From NCBI RefSeq assembly GCF_044389085.1, contig NZ_JBIRXP010000005.1, forward strand, positions 306,528 to 370,527: a stretch of DNA of 64,000 nt, read 5' to 3'. The position numbers and the translations under genes were made by a program. Under the pieces are notes generated by a model. It did not search any database, was not told the DNA's origin, and saw nothing but the letters and a program-made list of their open reading frames with translations. This DNA is from Isoptericola sp044389085 (GTDB lineage: Bacteria > Actinomycetota > Actinomycetes > Actinomycetales > Cellulomonadaceae). Within the stretch, counting starts at the first letter, position 1; each line of letters opens with the position of its first letter. Of the stretch, positions 55,675-64,000 are shown piece by piece.

Positions 55675-57006
55675 TCAGTCGTCGGCCGCCGCGGGCGCGT
55701 TGAGCATCGGCGTGAGCCGGGCGTCGAACTCCGTGGCGAGCGTCGCCACGTCCTCCCCGTCGGCGATGCGGCCGAACAGGTCCTCGTACAGCCCGGCGTC
55801 CTCGATCGACGCCCACCCGGGAGCCGGGGGCGTGAGCTTCGACGCGGCGGCCGTGCGGACCATGAGCCGGCCGTACCGGTCGTCCTTCATGAGCTCCTGG
55901 GCGTCCTCGTTCGCCGGCCCCAGCCCGGCGGCCGCGAGCTTCTCCTGGTACTCGTCGGAGAAGACGACGCGCAGCACGTCCTCGGCCAGCTCGGGGCTCG
56001 GCGACGTGGCCGAGACCGCGATGTTCGAGCCGCCGGCGAAAACGGGGGCCAGGCCGCCGTCCACGCCCGGCAGCGCGAAGACGCCGAACGTGTCCGTGTC
56101 CTTCATCCCGTCGCGCACCAGCTCGCCCTCGTCGTTGCGCACGAGGTGGCCGATCGACCAGCGCGCCCACGCGGGCGCCATGATCGTGGCCGCGGCCGGC
56201 GGCGCCTCCTCGACGCCGTCGTTCAGGAAGTCCCAGTACTCGACGTCCCTCTCGGTGGACGGCAGGTAGGACGCGTTCTCGTACACGTCCTGCCACATCT
56301 CGAGGCCCTCGACGGTCCGCGGGTCGGCCAGGGTGGAGACCCAGCGGTCGCCCTCCTTCACCGCGAGGTCGCCACCGGCGGCGAACACCCAGGAGATGCC
56401 GTTGCGCCAGTCCTGGCCGCCCATCGCGAACCCGGCGTGGTCGTCGTCGGTGAGCGCCTCGACCGACTCGCCGAACTCCGCGAGCGTCGTGGGCCTCTCG
56501 AGCCCCGCGGCCTGCCACAGGTCCTTGCGGTAGAAGACGTACCGCGAGCCGAAGTAGTACGGCAGCGCGTAGTGGCGGCCGTCGACCGACCCTGCCTCCA
56601 CGAACGACGGCAGCAGCTTGTCGCCGCCCAGCTCCTCGAACAGCTCGGGCGAGATCTCGCGGAACGCGCCCGCGGTCGTGAAGGTCGGGGACTGTGTGTT
56701 CCCGATCTCGACGACGTCCGGCGTGGTGGCCGGGTCCTTCAACGCCTCGGTGAGGGTGGCGACGAGGTCGCCCCACTCCTGCTGCTCGATGGTGAGCGTC
56801 GCGCCGGGGTTCTCGTCCTCGAACGTCTGCACCAGGAGCTCCCGGAGCTCGGGGGTGGTGTCCTCCCCCACGAGCCACATCGTGAGGTCCGTGTCCGGGC
56901 CCTCGGGCTCGGACCCCGCTCCCGGCGCGGAGCAGCCGGCCAGCGCGACCGTGAGCAGGCCCGCGGTCACCGCCCCGGTGAGGGCTCCGGTCCGGTGCCC
57001 GATCAC
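55675..57006 (-). CDS. Sugar-binding lipoprotein 2 of the amino-sugar operon
   Basis: A 443-residue family 1 ABC solute-binding protein. The signal peptide ends with lipobox LAGC (Cys about residue 25). VVEIGNTQSPTFTTAGAFREISPELFEELGG, FYRKDLWQAAGLERPTTLAEFGESV and GQDWRNGISWVFAAGGD run in parallel with the protein at 59977, to which it is clearly paralogous. It starts with GTG overlapping the kinase stop (GTGA). Binding proteins are normally first in such operons, so a second one after the kinase is unusual. It may widen ligand range for the same permeases. Confidence 0.86.
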   Translation of the reverse strand: MIGHRTGALTGAVTAGLLTVALAGCSAPGAGSEPEGPDTDLTMWLVGEDTTPELRELLVQTFEDENPGATLTIEQQEWGDLVATLTEALKDPATTPDVVEIGNTQSPTFTTAGAFREISPELFEELGGDKLLPSFVEAGSVDGRHYALPYYFGSRYVFYRKDLWQAAGLERPTTLAEFGESVEALTDDDHAGFAMGGQDWRNGISWVFAAGGDLAVKEGDRWVSTLADPRTVEGLEMWQDVYENASYLPSTERDVEYWDFLNDGVEEAPPAAATIMAPAWARWSIGHLVRNDEGELVRDGMKDTDTFGVFALPGVDGGLAPVFAGGSNIAVSATSPSPELAEDVLRVVFSDEYQEKLAAAGLGPANEDAQELMKDDRYGRLMVRTAAASKLTPPAPGWASIEDAGLYEDLFGRIADGEDVATLATEFDARLTPMLNAPAAADD

Positions 57007-58019
57007 GACGCCACGCCGTTGAGCGGGGCACGACCGGCGACCGTGCGGCCCACCACGGCGGCGCCGACGGCGCCGACGGGCACGCGGCCCGGCGCGAGCC
57101 GGACGCGGTCGGCCAGGTGCAGCGAGCTGAGGAACCCGGAGCTCCGCGACTCGCGGACCAGAGCGTCCCGCACGGCGTCGAGGAGCGGCTCGCCGAGCTG
57201 CGCGACGCCGCCGCCGAGCACGACGTGCTGCACGTCGACCGTGAGGACCAGCATGCGCACGGCGGCGGCCACGGCCGACGCGTAGACGTCGCGCGCCTCG
57301 AGCGCCTCGGGGACGCCGCGCTCCGCCGCCTCGAAGAGCTCGACCGGCGCGGGGCGGCCGGTGCGGGCCGGCCACAGCCGGGCGACGGCCGTCCCGGAGG
57401 CGTACAGCTCGAGGCAGCCCCGCTGCCCGCAGGGGCACACGGGCCCGGCCGGGTCGACCGGGACGTGCCCGATCTCTCCCGCCGCGCCCCCGAAGCCGCG
57501 CCGCAGCTCGCCGTGCAGCACCAGGCCCGCGGCCAGCCCCGTGCCGAGCGCGAGGAAGGCGAGGTCGACGGAGGCGCGCGGCGTCCCCGCCGCGGTGGCC
57601 TCGAGGTGCGCGGCGCCGAGCGCCGCCACGTTGAGGTCGTTCTCCAGGCCCACGGGGACACCGCCGAGCTCGTCGCCCAGCAGCCGCGCGAGCGCCAGCG
57701 GCGCGGCGTCCACGCCGACGTTCACGGCGTGCCGCACGGTGCCGGCGGCGGGGTCGACGAGGCCGGGCATGCCTACGCCCACGCCGACGACGTCCGCGAG
57801 GTCGACACCTGCCTGCCGCGCGACGCCCCGCACGGCCCGGGCCGCGCCCGCGACGACGCCGGCCGGGCCGCGCTCGGTCGCGAGCCGCGCCTGAGCCACG
57901 ACGCTCCCGGCGGCGTCCAGGAGCACGGCGAGCGTCTTGGTGCCGCCGATGTCGAGCCCGACCGTGGGGCCCACGGGCGGCGCGAGGTGGGGGAAGGTCG
58001 AAGGAGTGCCGCCGTCCAC
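57003..58019 (-). CDS. ROK-family sugar kinase, N-acetylglucosamine/glucokinase-like
   Basis: A 338-residue ROK kinase. VGLDIGGTKTLAVLLD binds ATP, GVGVGMPGLVD and GLENDLNVAALGAAHLEA form the sugar site with the catalytic Asp, and GEIGHVPVDP with CPCGQRGCLELYASG is the ROK zinc motif. It has no DNA-binding domain. With nagB in the operon it probably phosphorylates imported N-acetylglucosamine or glucosamine, but glucose cannot be excluded. The GTG start lies 1 base from the stop of the preceding permease gene. Confidence 0.88.
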   Translation of the reverse strand: MDGGTPSTFPHLAPPVGPTVGLDIGGTKTLAVLLDAAGSVVAQARLATERGPAGVVAGAARAVRGVARQAGVDLADVVGVGVGMPGLVDPAAGTVRHAVNVGVDAAPLALARLLGDELGGVPVGLENDLNVAALGAAHLEATAAGTPRASVDLAFLALGTGLAAGLVLHGELRRGFGGAAGEIGHVPVDPAGPVCPCGQRGCLELYASGTAVARLWPARTGRPAPVELFEAAERGVPEALEARDVYASAVAAAVRMLVLTVDVQHVVLGGGVAQLGEPLLDAVRDALVRESRSSGFLSSLHLADRVRLAPGRVPVGAVGAAVVGRTVAGRAPLNGVAS

Positions 58020-58020
58020 G

Positions 58021-58947
58021 TCAGCCCTTCACCGCCCCGGCGACGAGGCCGGAGGTCATCCGGCCCTGCACGAAGAGGAAGAACACGATCACCGGCACGG
58101 CGATGAGCGTCGAGGCGGCCATGACCTCGCCCCAGTCGATGCCGCGGTTCGCCGACGCCGACAGGAAGCTGCGCAGCCAGATCGGCAGCGTCTGCCGGTC
58201 CTCGGCCGGCAGGATGACGAGCGCCGTCGTGAACTCGTTCCACGCCTGCAGGAACGCGTACACGCCCGACGCGACGAGGCCCGGGGCCAGCAGCGGGAAC
58301 GTGATCCGCAGGAACGCCTTGGTGCGCGAGAGGCCGTCGACCATCGCGGCCTCCTCGAGCTCGGCCGGGATGCCGGCGACGAACCCGCGCAGCATCCAGA
58401 TCGTGAACGGCACGAGCATCGCGGTGTACAGGATCGAGATGCCGAGCACCGAGTTGAGGCCGAGCACGGGCGTGCTCGCCCCCACCGTCGAGAGCATCTT
58501 GTACTGCGCGATGAACAGGCCCTCGGCGGGCAGCATCTGGATGAACAGCACCGCCAGGACGAAGCTCGTACGACCGCGGAAGCGCCAGCGGCTGATGGCC
58601 AGGGCCGCGAGGAACGCGAACGCCAGCACGAGGAGGATCGTCACGCCCGTGATCATCAGGCTCATCCGCAGCGCGCCCCCGAAGCCGGAGCCCGTGAGGA
58701 CGCTGCTGAAGTTCGCGAGCGTGAAGTGCGTCGGGAGGAAGCTCGGCGTGCTCGCCCGCAGCCGCGCGTCGGGCGTCACGGCCGACAGCAGCATCCAGTA
58801 GACGGGGAACACCCACACCAGGGACAGGACGATGCCCAGGACGCTCAGCAGGATCTTGCCGACCCGTGGACGGGGCCGGCGCGTCGCCGCGTCGGCGTCG
58901 CGCAGCGCGGGCACGGCCGGTCGCGCGGTCTCGGTCGCGGCGCTCAT
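58021..58947 (-). CDS. Sugar ABC transporter permease 2 (MalG-like)
   Basis: A 308-residue permease with six helices after a polar N-terminus of about 30 residues. The EAA motif ELEEAAMVDGLSRTKAFLRITFPLLAPGLVASGVYAFLQAWNEF is typical of CUT1-family MalG-type subunits. The ATG overlaps the stop of the first permease (ATGA). No ATPase gene is in the operon, so a shared ATPase such as MsiK elsewhere is expected. Confidence 0.92.
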   Translation of the reverse strand: MSAATETARPAVPALRDADAATRRPRPRVGKILLSVLGIVLSLVWVFPVYWMLLSAVTPDARLRASTPSFLPTHFTLANFSSVLTGSGFGGALRMSLMITGVTILLVLAFAFLAALAISRWRFRGRTSFVLAVLFIQMLPAEGLFIAQYKMLSTVGASTPVLGLNSVLGISILYTAMLVPFTIWMLRGFVAGIPAELEEAAMVDGLSRTKAFLRITFPLLAPGLVASGVYAFLQAWNEFTTALVILPAEDRQTLPIWLRSFLSASANRGIDWGEVMAASTLIAVPVIVFFLFVQGRMTSGLVAGAVKG

Positions 58948-59873
58948 GCGGCGTCCTCCTTCATGAGGCTGCGCACGTACGGCGCGGCGAGCAGCACCGT
59001 GAGCAGCAGGACGAAGATCGAGACGGCGGCGGCGCCGGAGAAGTCCTGGCTGCCGATGCCGAGCTCGTAGATGAAGTTGCCCAGCAGGTTCGTCTCGGAG
59101 ATGGGGGCCCCGGCGTCCTGCAGCAGGCGGATCTGCGCGAACACCCGCAGGTCCCAGATGATCTGGAGCAGCAGCACGATGGCGAGCACGGGGCGCACCA
59201 GCGGCAGCAGGATGTGGCGCAGGATCTGCGCGGGGCGGGCGCCGTCGAGGCGGGCGGCCTCGAGGACCTCCTCGGACACCTGCGTGAGGCCGGCGTACAG
59301 GGACATCGCCACGAACGGCACCGACATCCACACGATGACCAGGGTCGCGACGACGAAGAACGTCAGCGGCTGCGCGAGCCAGGCGTAGCCCTGGTACTGG
59401 TCGAGGCCGATCTGCACGAGCAGCCAGTTGACGACGCCGGAGCGGTAGTCGAAGAGCCACCGGAAGACGGTCACCGCGGCCACCAGCGGCGTCGCCCAGG
59501 CGAGCAGGAGCACGATCTGCATGGTGAGGCGCACGGCCGTGTGCACGGCCCGCATCAGCAGCGCCAGCCCGAGGCCGATCGCCACCGTGAGGAACGCGTT
59601 CACGAGGCAGAAGAGGATCGAGCGCCCCACGACGGACCAGAGCCGGTCGTCGGAGAAGATCCGGGCGTAGTTGTCCAGCCCGGCGAAGGTCGGGGGCGCG
59701 CCGAACTGCTGCATCATCCCGTACTGCTGCAGCGAGGTCACGACCTGCCAGTACACCGGGTACCCGAGGCCGACGAGCAGGATCAGCACCGCGGGGAGCA
59801 GCAGGAGGTAGGGGGTGGCCGGCTGGCGCCGACGGCGGATCGCGATGGCGGACGCGGGTGTCGCGGTGGTCAT
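58944..59873 (-). CDS. Sugar ABC transporter permease 1 (MalF-like)
   Basis: A 309-residue permease with six helices. The EAA motif VSEEVLEAARLDGARPAQILRHILLPLVRPVLAIVLLLQIIW is clear. YPVYWQVVTSLQQYGMMQQFGAPPTFAGLDNYARIF is the usual CUT1 N-terminal region. GGAAGGAGG precedes the ATG at 59873. A strong hairpin lies between this gene and the upstream binding-protein gene. Confidence 0.92.
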   Translation of the reverse strand: MTTATPASAIAIRRRRQPATPYLLLLPAVLILLVGLGYPVYWQVVTSLQQYGMMQQFGAPPTFAGLDNYARIFSDDRLWSVVGRSILFCLVNAFLTVAIGLGLALLMRAVHTAVRLTMQIVLLLAWATPLVAAVTVFRWLFDYRSGVVNWLLVQIGLDQYQGYAWLAQPLTFFVVATLVIVWMSVPFVAMSLYAGLTQVSEEVLEAARLDGARPAQILRHILLPLVRPVLAIVLLLQIIWDLRVFAQIRLLQDAGAPISETNLLGNFIYELGIGSQDFSGAAAVSIFVLLLTVLLAAPYVRSLMKEDAA

Positions 59874-59901
59874 GCGGTCCTCCTTCCCGGGGGTCGTGGG
59901 T

Positions 59902-59955
59902 GACGGGCGGGGCGGTGGCACTGGTGGGGGGACCGGTGCCGGCGCCCCGCCCGTC
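59902..59955 (-). terminator. Long hairpin between the binding-protein and permease genes
   Basis: GACGGGCGGGGC (59902-59913) pairs perfectly with GCCCCGCCCGTC (59944-59955), and GGCACTGGT pairs with ACCGGTGCC inside it. It starts 21 bases beyond the binding-protein stop. Such structures commonly stabilise or partly terminate the mRNA so that the binding protein outnumbers the permeases. The duplicated segment at the window end breaks inside the right arm of this hairpin. Confidence 0.75.
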
Positions 59956-59976
59956 GGGGGTGGGGGCTGGAAGGGG

Positions 59977-61326
59977 TCAGCCCGCCTGGCCGTTGAGCAT
60001 CGGCGTGAGCTTCTCGTCGTACTGCTTGGCGAGAGCCGTCACGTCACCGCCCTCGGCGATCTTCTGGAAGAGCTCCTCGTAGACGGAGGCGCCCTCCACG
60101 GCGGCCCAGCCGGGGGCGGCGGGCGTGAGCTTCGAGGCCTGCGCCGTCTCCACGGTGACCTCGCCGAACTTGTTCGGGTTGCCGTCGGCGTCGACCGTCA
60201 TGATCTTGTCGAAGTCCGCGTTGGCCGGCCCGAGGCCCGCCTCGGCGAGCTTGGTCTGGTACTCGTCCGAGTAGACGATCCGCAGCAGGTTCTCCGCGAG
60301 CTCCGGGTGCTGCGACTTCGCCGAGACGGCGAGGTTCGAGCCACCCGCGAAGACCGGCGCCACGCCGCCGTCCACGCCCGGCAGGGCGAAGATGTCGAAC
60401 TTCGAGTCATCCGCCATGCCGTCGCGGACCTCCTTGCCGTCGTCGCCCTTCGTCAGGTCGCCGATGGACCAGCGGGCCCAGCCCGGCGCCATGATGGTCG
60501 CGCCCTCGGGCGCCGCGCCGTCGGTGCCGTCGTTGATGAAGTCCCAGTACGCCTCGTCCTTGGCGGTCGCCGGGAGGTTCGAGGCGTTCTCGAAGACGTC
60601 CTGCCACTGCTCGAGGCCCTTGACCGTGTTCGGGTCGGAGAGCGTGGAGGTCCACTGGTCGCCGTCCTTGACGGCGAGCTCGCCGTCGTTCGCGAACACC
60701 CAGGAGATGCCGTTGCGCCAGTCCTGGCCGCCGATCGCGAAGCCGGACCGGTCCTTGGAGGTGAGCTCCTTGACCGAGTCGCCGAACTCCTCGAGCGTCT
60801 TCGGCACCTCGAGGCCCGCCTTCGACCAGATGTCCTTGCGGAAGAACATGTACCGGGAGCCGTAGTAGTACGGCAGCGCGTACTTGGTCTCGTCGATCGA
60901 GCCGGCGTCCACGAACGACTGCAGCAGCTTCTCGCCGCCGAGCTCCTCGTACAGCTCCGGCGAGATCTCCCGGAACGCGCCCGCGTAGGTGAACGTGGGC
61001 GCCTGCGTGTTGCCGATCTCGACGACGTCGGGGGTGTTCGCGGCGTCGGGCAGGGCGGTCGTGAGCTTGGTGACCAGGTCGGTCCAGTCCTGCTCCTCGA
61101 TCTTCAGCGTCGAGCCGGGGTTCTCCTCGGCGAACGTGTCGACCAGGTAGGTGCGCAGCTCGTCGTTCGTGTCCGCACCGGCGAGCCACAGGGTGATCTC
61201 GCCGGCCTCGGGCGTGCCGCCGGTCTCGCCGCTCGCCTCGTCGTCGGCGGGCGCGCACGCGGAGAGCGCGAGCGCCAGGGTCAGGCTCGTCGCCACGCCG
61301 GTGGCGACGACACGGTTCCTCTTCAC
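59977..61326 (-). CDS. Sugar-binding lipoprotein 1 of the amino-sugar operon
   Basis: A 449-residue family 1 ABC solute-binding protein. The lipobox LSAC puts the lipid-bearing Cys at about residue 24. ITLWLAGADTNDELRTYLVDTF, VVEIGNTQAPTFTYAGAFREISPELYEELGG and GQDWRNGISWVFANDGE are typical of actinobacterial oligosaccharide/N-acetylglucosamine binding proteins. GAGGAA lies 8 bases before the GTG start. It lies between the ROK repressor gene and the permeases, so it is the primary receptor. A close paralogue lies at 55675. Confidence 0.9.
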   Translation of the reverse strand: MKRNRVVATGVATSLTLALALSACAPADDEASGETGGTPEAGEITLWLAGADTNDELRTYLVDTFAEENPGSTLKIEEQDWTDLVTKLTTALPDAANTPDVVEIGNTQAPTFTYAGAFREISPELYEELGGEKLLQSFVDAGSIDETKYALPYYYGSRYMFFRKDIWSKAGLEVPKTLEEFGDSVKELTSKDRSGFAIGGQDWRNGISWVFANDGELAVKDGDQWTSTLSDPNTVKGLEQWQDVFENASNLPATAKDEAYWDFINDGTDGAAPEGATIMAPGWARWSIGDLTKGDDGKEVRDGMADDSKFDIFALPGVDGGVAPVFAGGSNLAVSAKSQHPELAENLLRIVYSDEYQTKLAEAGLGPANADFDKIMTVDADGNPNKFGEVTVETAQASKLTPAAPGWAAVEGASVYEELFQKIAEGGDVTALAKQYDEKLTPMLNGQAG

Positions 61327-61421
61327 TGGGGATTCCTCTCGATCATTCCAGGGCGGCGCCGGGTCAGCGCCTTCGGTGCTGGTCGTCCGTCAGGGGTCGT
61401 GCCGGCTCGTTACGCGACGGG

Positions 61422-62573
61422 TCAGGAGACGCCGAGCTGGGCGGCCAGCACCAGGACGGCCGCGCCCGCGAGGACGACGTCCTCGTCGAGCGTGGCCATC
61501 CGCAGCCGCAGTCCGGCGGCCGTGGCCGGCATCGTGCGGTCGGTCAGGGTCTGCAGGGCGGCGGTGCGCAGCGCGCCGTCGAGCAGGTCGGCCGGGCCGC
61601 TGAGCAGCACCTCGCCGAGGTTGAGGGCGCCCACCACGGGCGCGAGGGCGATGCCGAGCGTGCGGCCGACGCCGGCCAGCGCCTCGTCGGCGGCGGCCGG
61701 GTCCAGGCCGGCGACAGCCCGCCGCAGCGCGGGGGCCGCGAGCACGGTCTCGAGGCAGCCGCGGCGGCCGCACGCGCACGGCTCGCCGTCGTCGACCACC
61801 GTGACGTGCCCGAGCTCGCCGGCGGCGTCCGCGGCGCCGCGTACCCGCGACCCGTCGACCATGACGCCGGCACCGACGCCCTGCCCGACCGTCAGGACGA
61901 GCATGGAGTCGGACGCCCCGCCGTACGTGTACTCGCCGAGGGCGGCCGAGTTCGCGTCGTTCGCGACGTGCACGGGCAGCGCCAGCCGGTCGGTGAGGAT
62001 CGCGGCCAGGGGCAGGTCCGCCCACTGCCGGTTGGGCGCCTCGACCACGCGGCCGGAGTCGTCCACGACACCGGGCGAGCCGACGCCGACCCCGATGACG
62101 GGCCGCGTGGCCGCGGAGATCAGGCTGCGGGCGAAGCGCGTGAGCAGGTCCACGAGGGCGTCGCCGACCTGCCCGGCGACCGGCAGGGAGCGGCGGACCA
62201 CGGCCTCGCCGGTGAGGGTCATGACCGCACCGCGCATGACGGCGTCGTCGGAGAGGTCGACGGCCACGATCTGATAGGCGTCGGTGCGCATCCCCACGAG
62301 GATCGCCGGCTTGCCGACGCGCCGGCCGGGCTGCACGCCCAGCTCCTCGACGAGCCCCTCGGAGAGGAGGACGTTCACCAGGTCGGAGATGGTCACGCGG
62401 GTCAGGGACGTGGCCCGGGCGAGGTCGGCCCGCGAGGTCGGCCCCTCGTGGAACAGGTGCTGGAGCACCAGCGAGCGGTTGTGCGCCCGGGCGTGCTCGG
62501 GGAGCACCTTGGAGGTGGCTCGCAGGCCGGCACCCAGACCTCGTCGTGCTGTGCGCGTCGTCGGCGTGGACAT
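61422..62573 (-). CDS. ROK-family transcriptional repressor
   Basis: A 383-residue NagC/XylR-type regulator. A winged helix (about 28-85: RSLVLQHLFHEGPTSRADLARATSLTRVTISDLVNVLL) precedes a ROK domain with GVGVGSPGVVD, VANDANSAALGEYTYG and the zinc motif GELGHVTVVDDGEPCACGRRGCLE. It probably binds the operon's sugar and releases DNA. It is followed after 95 bases by the binding-protein gene on the same strand. The start at 62573 is supported by a promoter whose -10 ends 7 bases upstream. Confidence 0.9.
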   Translation of the reverse strand: MSTPTTRTARRGLGAGLRATSKVLPEHARAHNRSLVLQHLFHEGPTSRADLARATSLTRVTISDLVNVLLSEGLVEELGVQPGRRVGKPAILVGMRTDAYQIVAVDLSDDAVMRGAVMTLTGEAVVRRSLPVAGQVGDALVDLLTRFARSLISAATRPVIGVGVGSPGVVDDSGRVVEAPNRQWADLPLAAILTDRLALPVHVANDANSAALGEYTYGGASDSMLVLTVGQGVGAGVMVDGSRVRGAADAAGELGHVTVVDDGEPCACGRRGCLETVLAAPALRRAVAGLDPAAADEALAGVGRTLGIALAPVVGALNLGEVLLSGPADLLDGALRTAALQTLTDRTMPATAAGLRLRMATLDEDVVLAGAAVLVLAAQLGVS

Positions 62574-62577
62574 GTTT

Positions 62578-62610
62578 GTTAGTACAGCGTCTTAACTAGC
62601 CGGGTGTCAA
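62578..62610 (-). promoter_or_regulatory. Promoter and candidate operator of the ROK repressor gene
   Basis: On the minus strand TTGACA (62605-62610) and TGTACT (62581-62586) are 18 bases apart and lead to a leaderless ATG at 62573. GTTA (62578-62581) and TAAC (62593-62596), with TAGT and ACTA overlapping them, form an A/T-rich inverted repeat over the -10 and spacer, typical of a NagC-like ROK operator. Autorepression is likely. Confidence 0.6.
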
Positions 62611-62780
62611 TCCGCGGCCCGGCGCCGGACCCAGGCGTGACCGGATCGTGACGGTCGGCGCGACGGGGCGGGAGGTCCGTGCCCGCGGGCCGCGCCCCCG
62701 CGGCATCATCCAAGGTCACGGTCTCGGCACGGTCGGGTCACGATCGCGCGGCCGGTCCTCGGCCCGCGGACGCCGCGCCC

Positions 62781-62786
62781 TACGCT
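62781..62786 (+). promoter_or_regulatory. Leaderless -10 element of the DUF4349 gene
   Basis: TACGCT lies 7 bases before the ATG at 62794. Confidence 0.5.
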
Positions 62787-62793
62787 CTGAGCC

Positions 62794-63801
62794 ATGCCCG
62801 CCACCCTGCGCCTGGACCGCACCCGTCGCGCACCCCTCCTCGCGGTCCTGGCCACGACGCTCCTGCTCGTCGTGTCGGCCTGCTCGCCGGGCGGCGGCGA
62901 CTCCGGCGTGGCGACCTCGGCGGTCGAGGCCGACTCCTCCGGCACCGTCGCGGACGTCGGCGGCGCCGAGCAGGCGGACGGCGGGGCCGCCGTCGCGGAG
63001 AGCGCCGCGGAGCCGGGTGCCGCCGCGGCGCGCGAGATCGTCACCACGGGCAGCGCGACCGTCGTCGCCGACGACCCGTCGGCGGCCGCGACGCGGCTCG
63101 CGCGGCTCGTGGAGGAGGCGGGCGGCCGCGTCGAGCGGCGCTCCGAGACCGCCGCCACGGACGACGCCCCGGGCTCCGCGTCGATGACCGTCCGGGTGCC
63201 CTCCGACCGGATGACGGGTGCCCTCGAGGCGCTCGGCACCCTCGGGACCGTCGAGGACGTCGACGTGCAGTCCACCGACGTCACGGGCGAGGGGCAGGAC
63301 CTCGACGCCCGCATCGCCGCGCTGACCACGTCCACCGACCGGCTGCGGGACCTCATGGGCTCCGCGGGCAGCACGGAGGACCTGCTCCGGGTCGAGCAGG
63401 AGCTCTCCGACCGCCAGGCCGACCTCGACGCGCTCACCGCGCAGCGCCAGCGGCTGTCCGACCAGGTGGCGATGTCGACCCTCGACGTCGCGATCGTCCC
63501 CGAGCCGGTGGCGGCCGCCCAGTCGCGGGGCGGCTTCCTCGGCGGCCTCGCCGCGGGCTGGGGCGCCCTGGTCACCACGGTCCAGACCGTGGTGCTGATC
63601 CTGGGCACCCTTCTCCCCTGGCTCGCGCTCGGCGGGCTCGGCTACCTCGGCTACCGCTGGCTGCGTCGACGCACGCGCCCCGGGGCGGGTGCCGACGGCG
63701 GCCCGTCGGACGGCCCGGACGACGACGGCCCGGACGCCCCCGACGCGCCTCGCCCCGGCGCACCCGACGAGGCCGCCGAGCCGGTCCCCGCCGGCCGCTG
63801 A
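62794..63801 (+). CDS. DUF4349 lipoprotein
   Basis: A 335-residue surface lipoprotein. The signal peptide ends in VSAC (Cys at about residue 29), followed by a low-complexity Gly/Ala/Asp linker. The DUF4349 domain (about 77-270) includes VVADDPSAAATRLARLVEEAGGRVERR, MTVRVPSDRMTGALEALGTLG and a coiled coil with TSTDRLRDLMGSAGSTEDLLRVEQELSDRQADLDAL. One membrane helix (about 258-290) and a Pro/Asp-rich cytosolic tail end the protein. The function is unknown. Confidence 0.88.
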   Translation: MPATLRLDRTRRAPLLAVLATTLLLVVSACSPGGGDSGVATSAVEADSSGTVADVGGAEQADGGAAVAESAAEPGAAAAREIVTTGSATVVADDPSAAATRLARLVEEAGGRVERRSETAATDDAPGSASMTVRVPSDRMTGALEALGTLGTVEDVDVQSTDVTGEGQDLDARIAALTTSTDRLRDLMGSAGSTEDLLRVEQELSDRQADLDALTAQRQRLSDQVAMSTLDVAIVPEPVAAAQSRGGFLGGLAAGWGALVTTVQTVVLILGTLLPWLALGGLGYLGYRWLRRRTRPGAGADGGPSDGPDDDGPDAPDAPRPGAPDEAAEPVPAGR

Positions 63802-63832
63802 CGGGTCGCTGGCCGGACGCTGACCGGCCGGC

Positions 63833-63934
<102 letters not shown>

Positions 63935-63937
<3 letters not shown>

Positions 63938-64000
63938 GTCGGGGGTGGGGGCTGGAAGGGGTCAGCCCGCCTGGCCGTTGAGCATCGGCGTGAGCTTCTC
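63935..64000. repeat. Exact copy of 59950-60015 at the window end
   Basis: The last 66 bases are identical to 59950-60015: the right edge of the hairpin, the spacer and the first codons (from the stop) of the binding-protein gene on the minus strand. Identity continues without change through coding and non-coding bases. This favours a misjoined contig end over an old gene duplication. Confidence 0.85.

Overview
The window is very GC-rich (well over 70 percent by eye) DNA from an actinobacterium. It looks like a Cellulomonas-type cellulose degrader (Cellulomonadaceae or a close relative): it carries two cellobiohydrolases of families GH48 and GH6, each ending in fibronectin III and family 2 cellulose-binding modules, together with actinobacterial housekeeping genes (clpS-DUF2017, DUF3039, DUF3054, orn, rph-rdgB, ettA) and many GTG starts. 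Coding density is high; no gene-free stretch exceeds about 300 bases.

Layout. (1) 1-10235: the last codons of a type IB topoisomerase, then a cellulose island. GH48 (minus strand) and GH6 (plus strand) point outward from a regulatory core: a LacI repressor, a sensor protein that pairs a LacI-type ligand domain with PAS and degenerate GGDEF domains, and a small XRE/membrane-protein operon. The island is framed by two palindromic arrays of an 8-base core repeated every 20 bases, which are part of a long inverted repeat (169-857 against 9512-10194). Both cellulase genes have an AAACGTTTC-type site upstream. (2) 10239-22194: a thioesterase and two separate copies of a two-gene module of membrane-associated, dynamin-like GTPases, separated by a decayed carboxymuconolactone decarboxylase gene, a phosphotransferase, ettA and ssb. 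(3) 22332-27071: tRNA-Arg, a small protein gene, orn, tRNA-His and a four-gene OpuC-type osmoprotectant ABC operon. (4) 27117-37184: an ATP-grasp ligase, an acetate-type symporter with its DUF485 partner, trmB, a HupE-like membrane protein coupled to a very large secreted metallophosphoesterase, and two tRNA-Lys genes. (5) 37288-54723: mostly housekeeping genes (acyl-CoA dehydrogenase, GroES-like protein, peroxiredoxin, tRNA-Leu, thioredoxin, SNF2 helicase, ABC-F protein, rph-rdgB, murI, clpS, pncB, a DEAD-type helicase and DUF3039). (6) 54798-62573: an amino-sugar-type uptake and catabolic operon (ROK repressor, substrate-binding lipoprotein, two permeases, ROK kinase, a second substrate-binding lipoprotein, nagB). 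(7) 62794-63801: a DUF4349 lipoprotein. The last 170 bases are a poly-G/poly-C tract followed by an exact copy of 59950-60015, most simply an assembly artefact.

How the genes fit together: the GH48 and GH6 enzymes attack cellulose chains from opposite ends, and the regulators between them probably sense a soluble product. The ABC operon near the right end probably imports another polymer-derived sugar and feeds it through a ROK kinase and NagB into fructose-6-phosphate. Many housekeeping genes share one promoter form, TANNNT placed 6-7 bases before the start codon with no Shine-Dalgarno sequence, so a large share of transcripts here should be leaderless. The strongest candidates for something undescribed are the 20-base-period arrays with their inverted repeat and the duplicated GTPase module.
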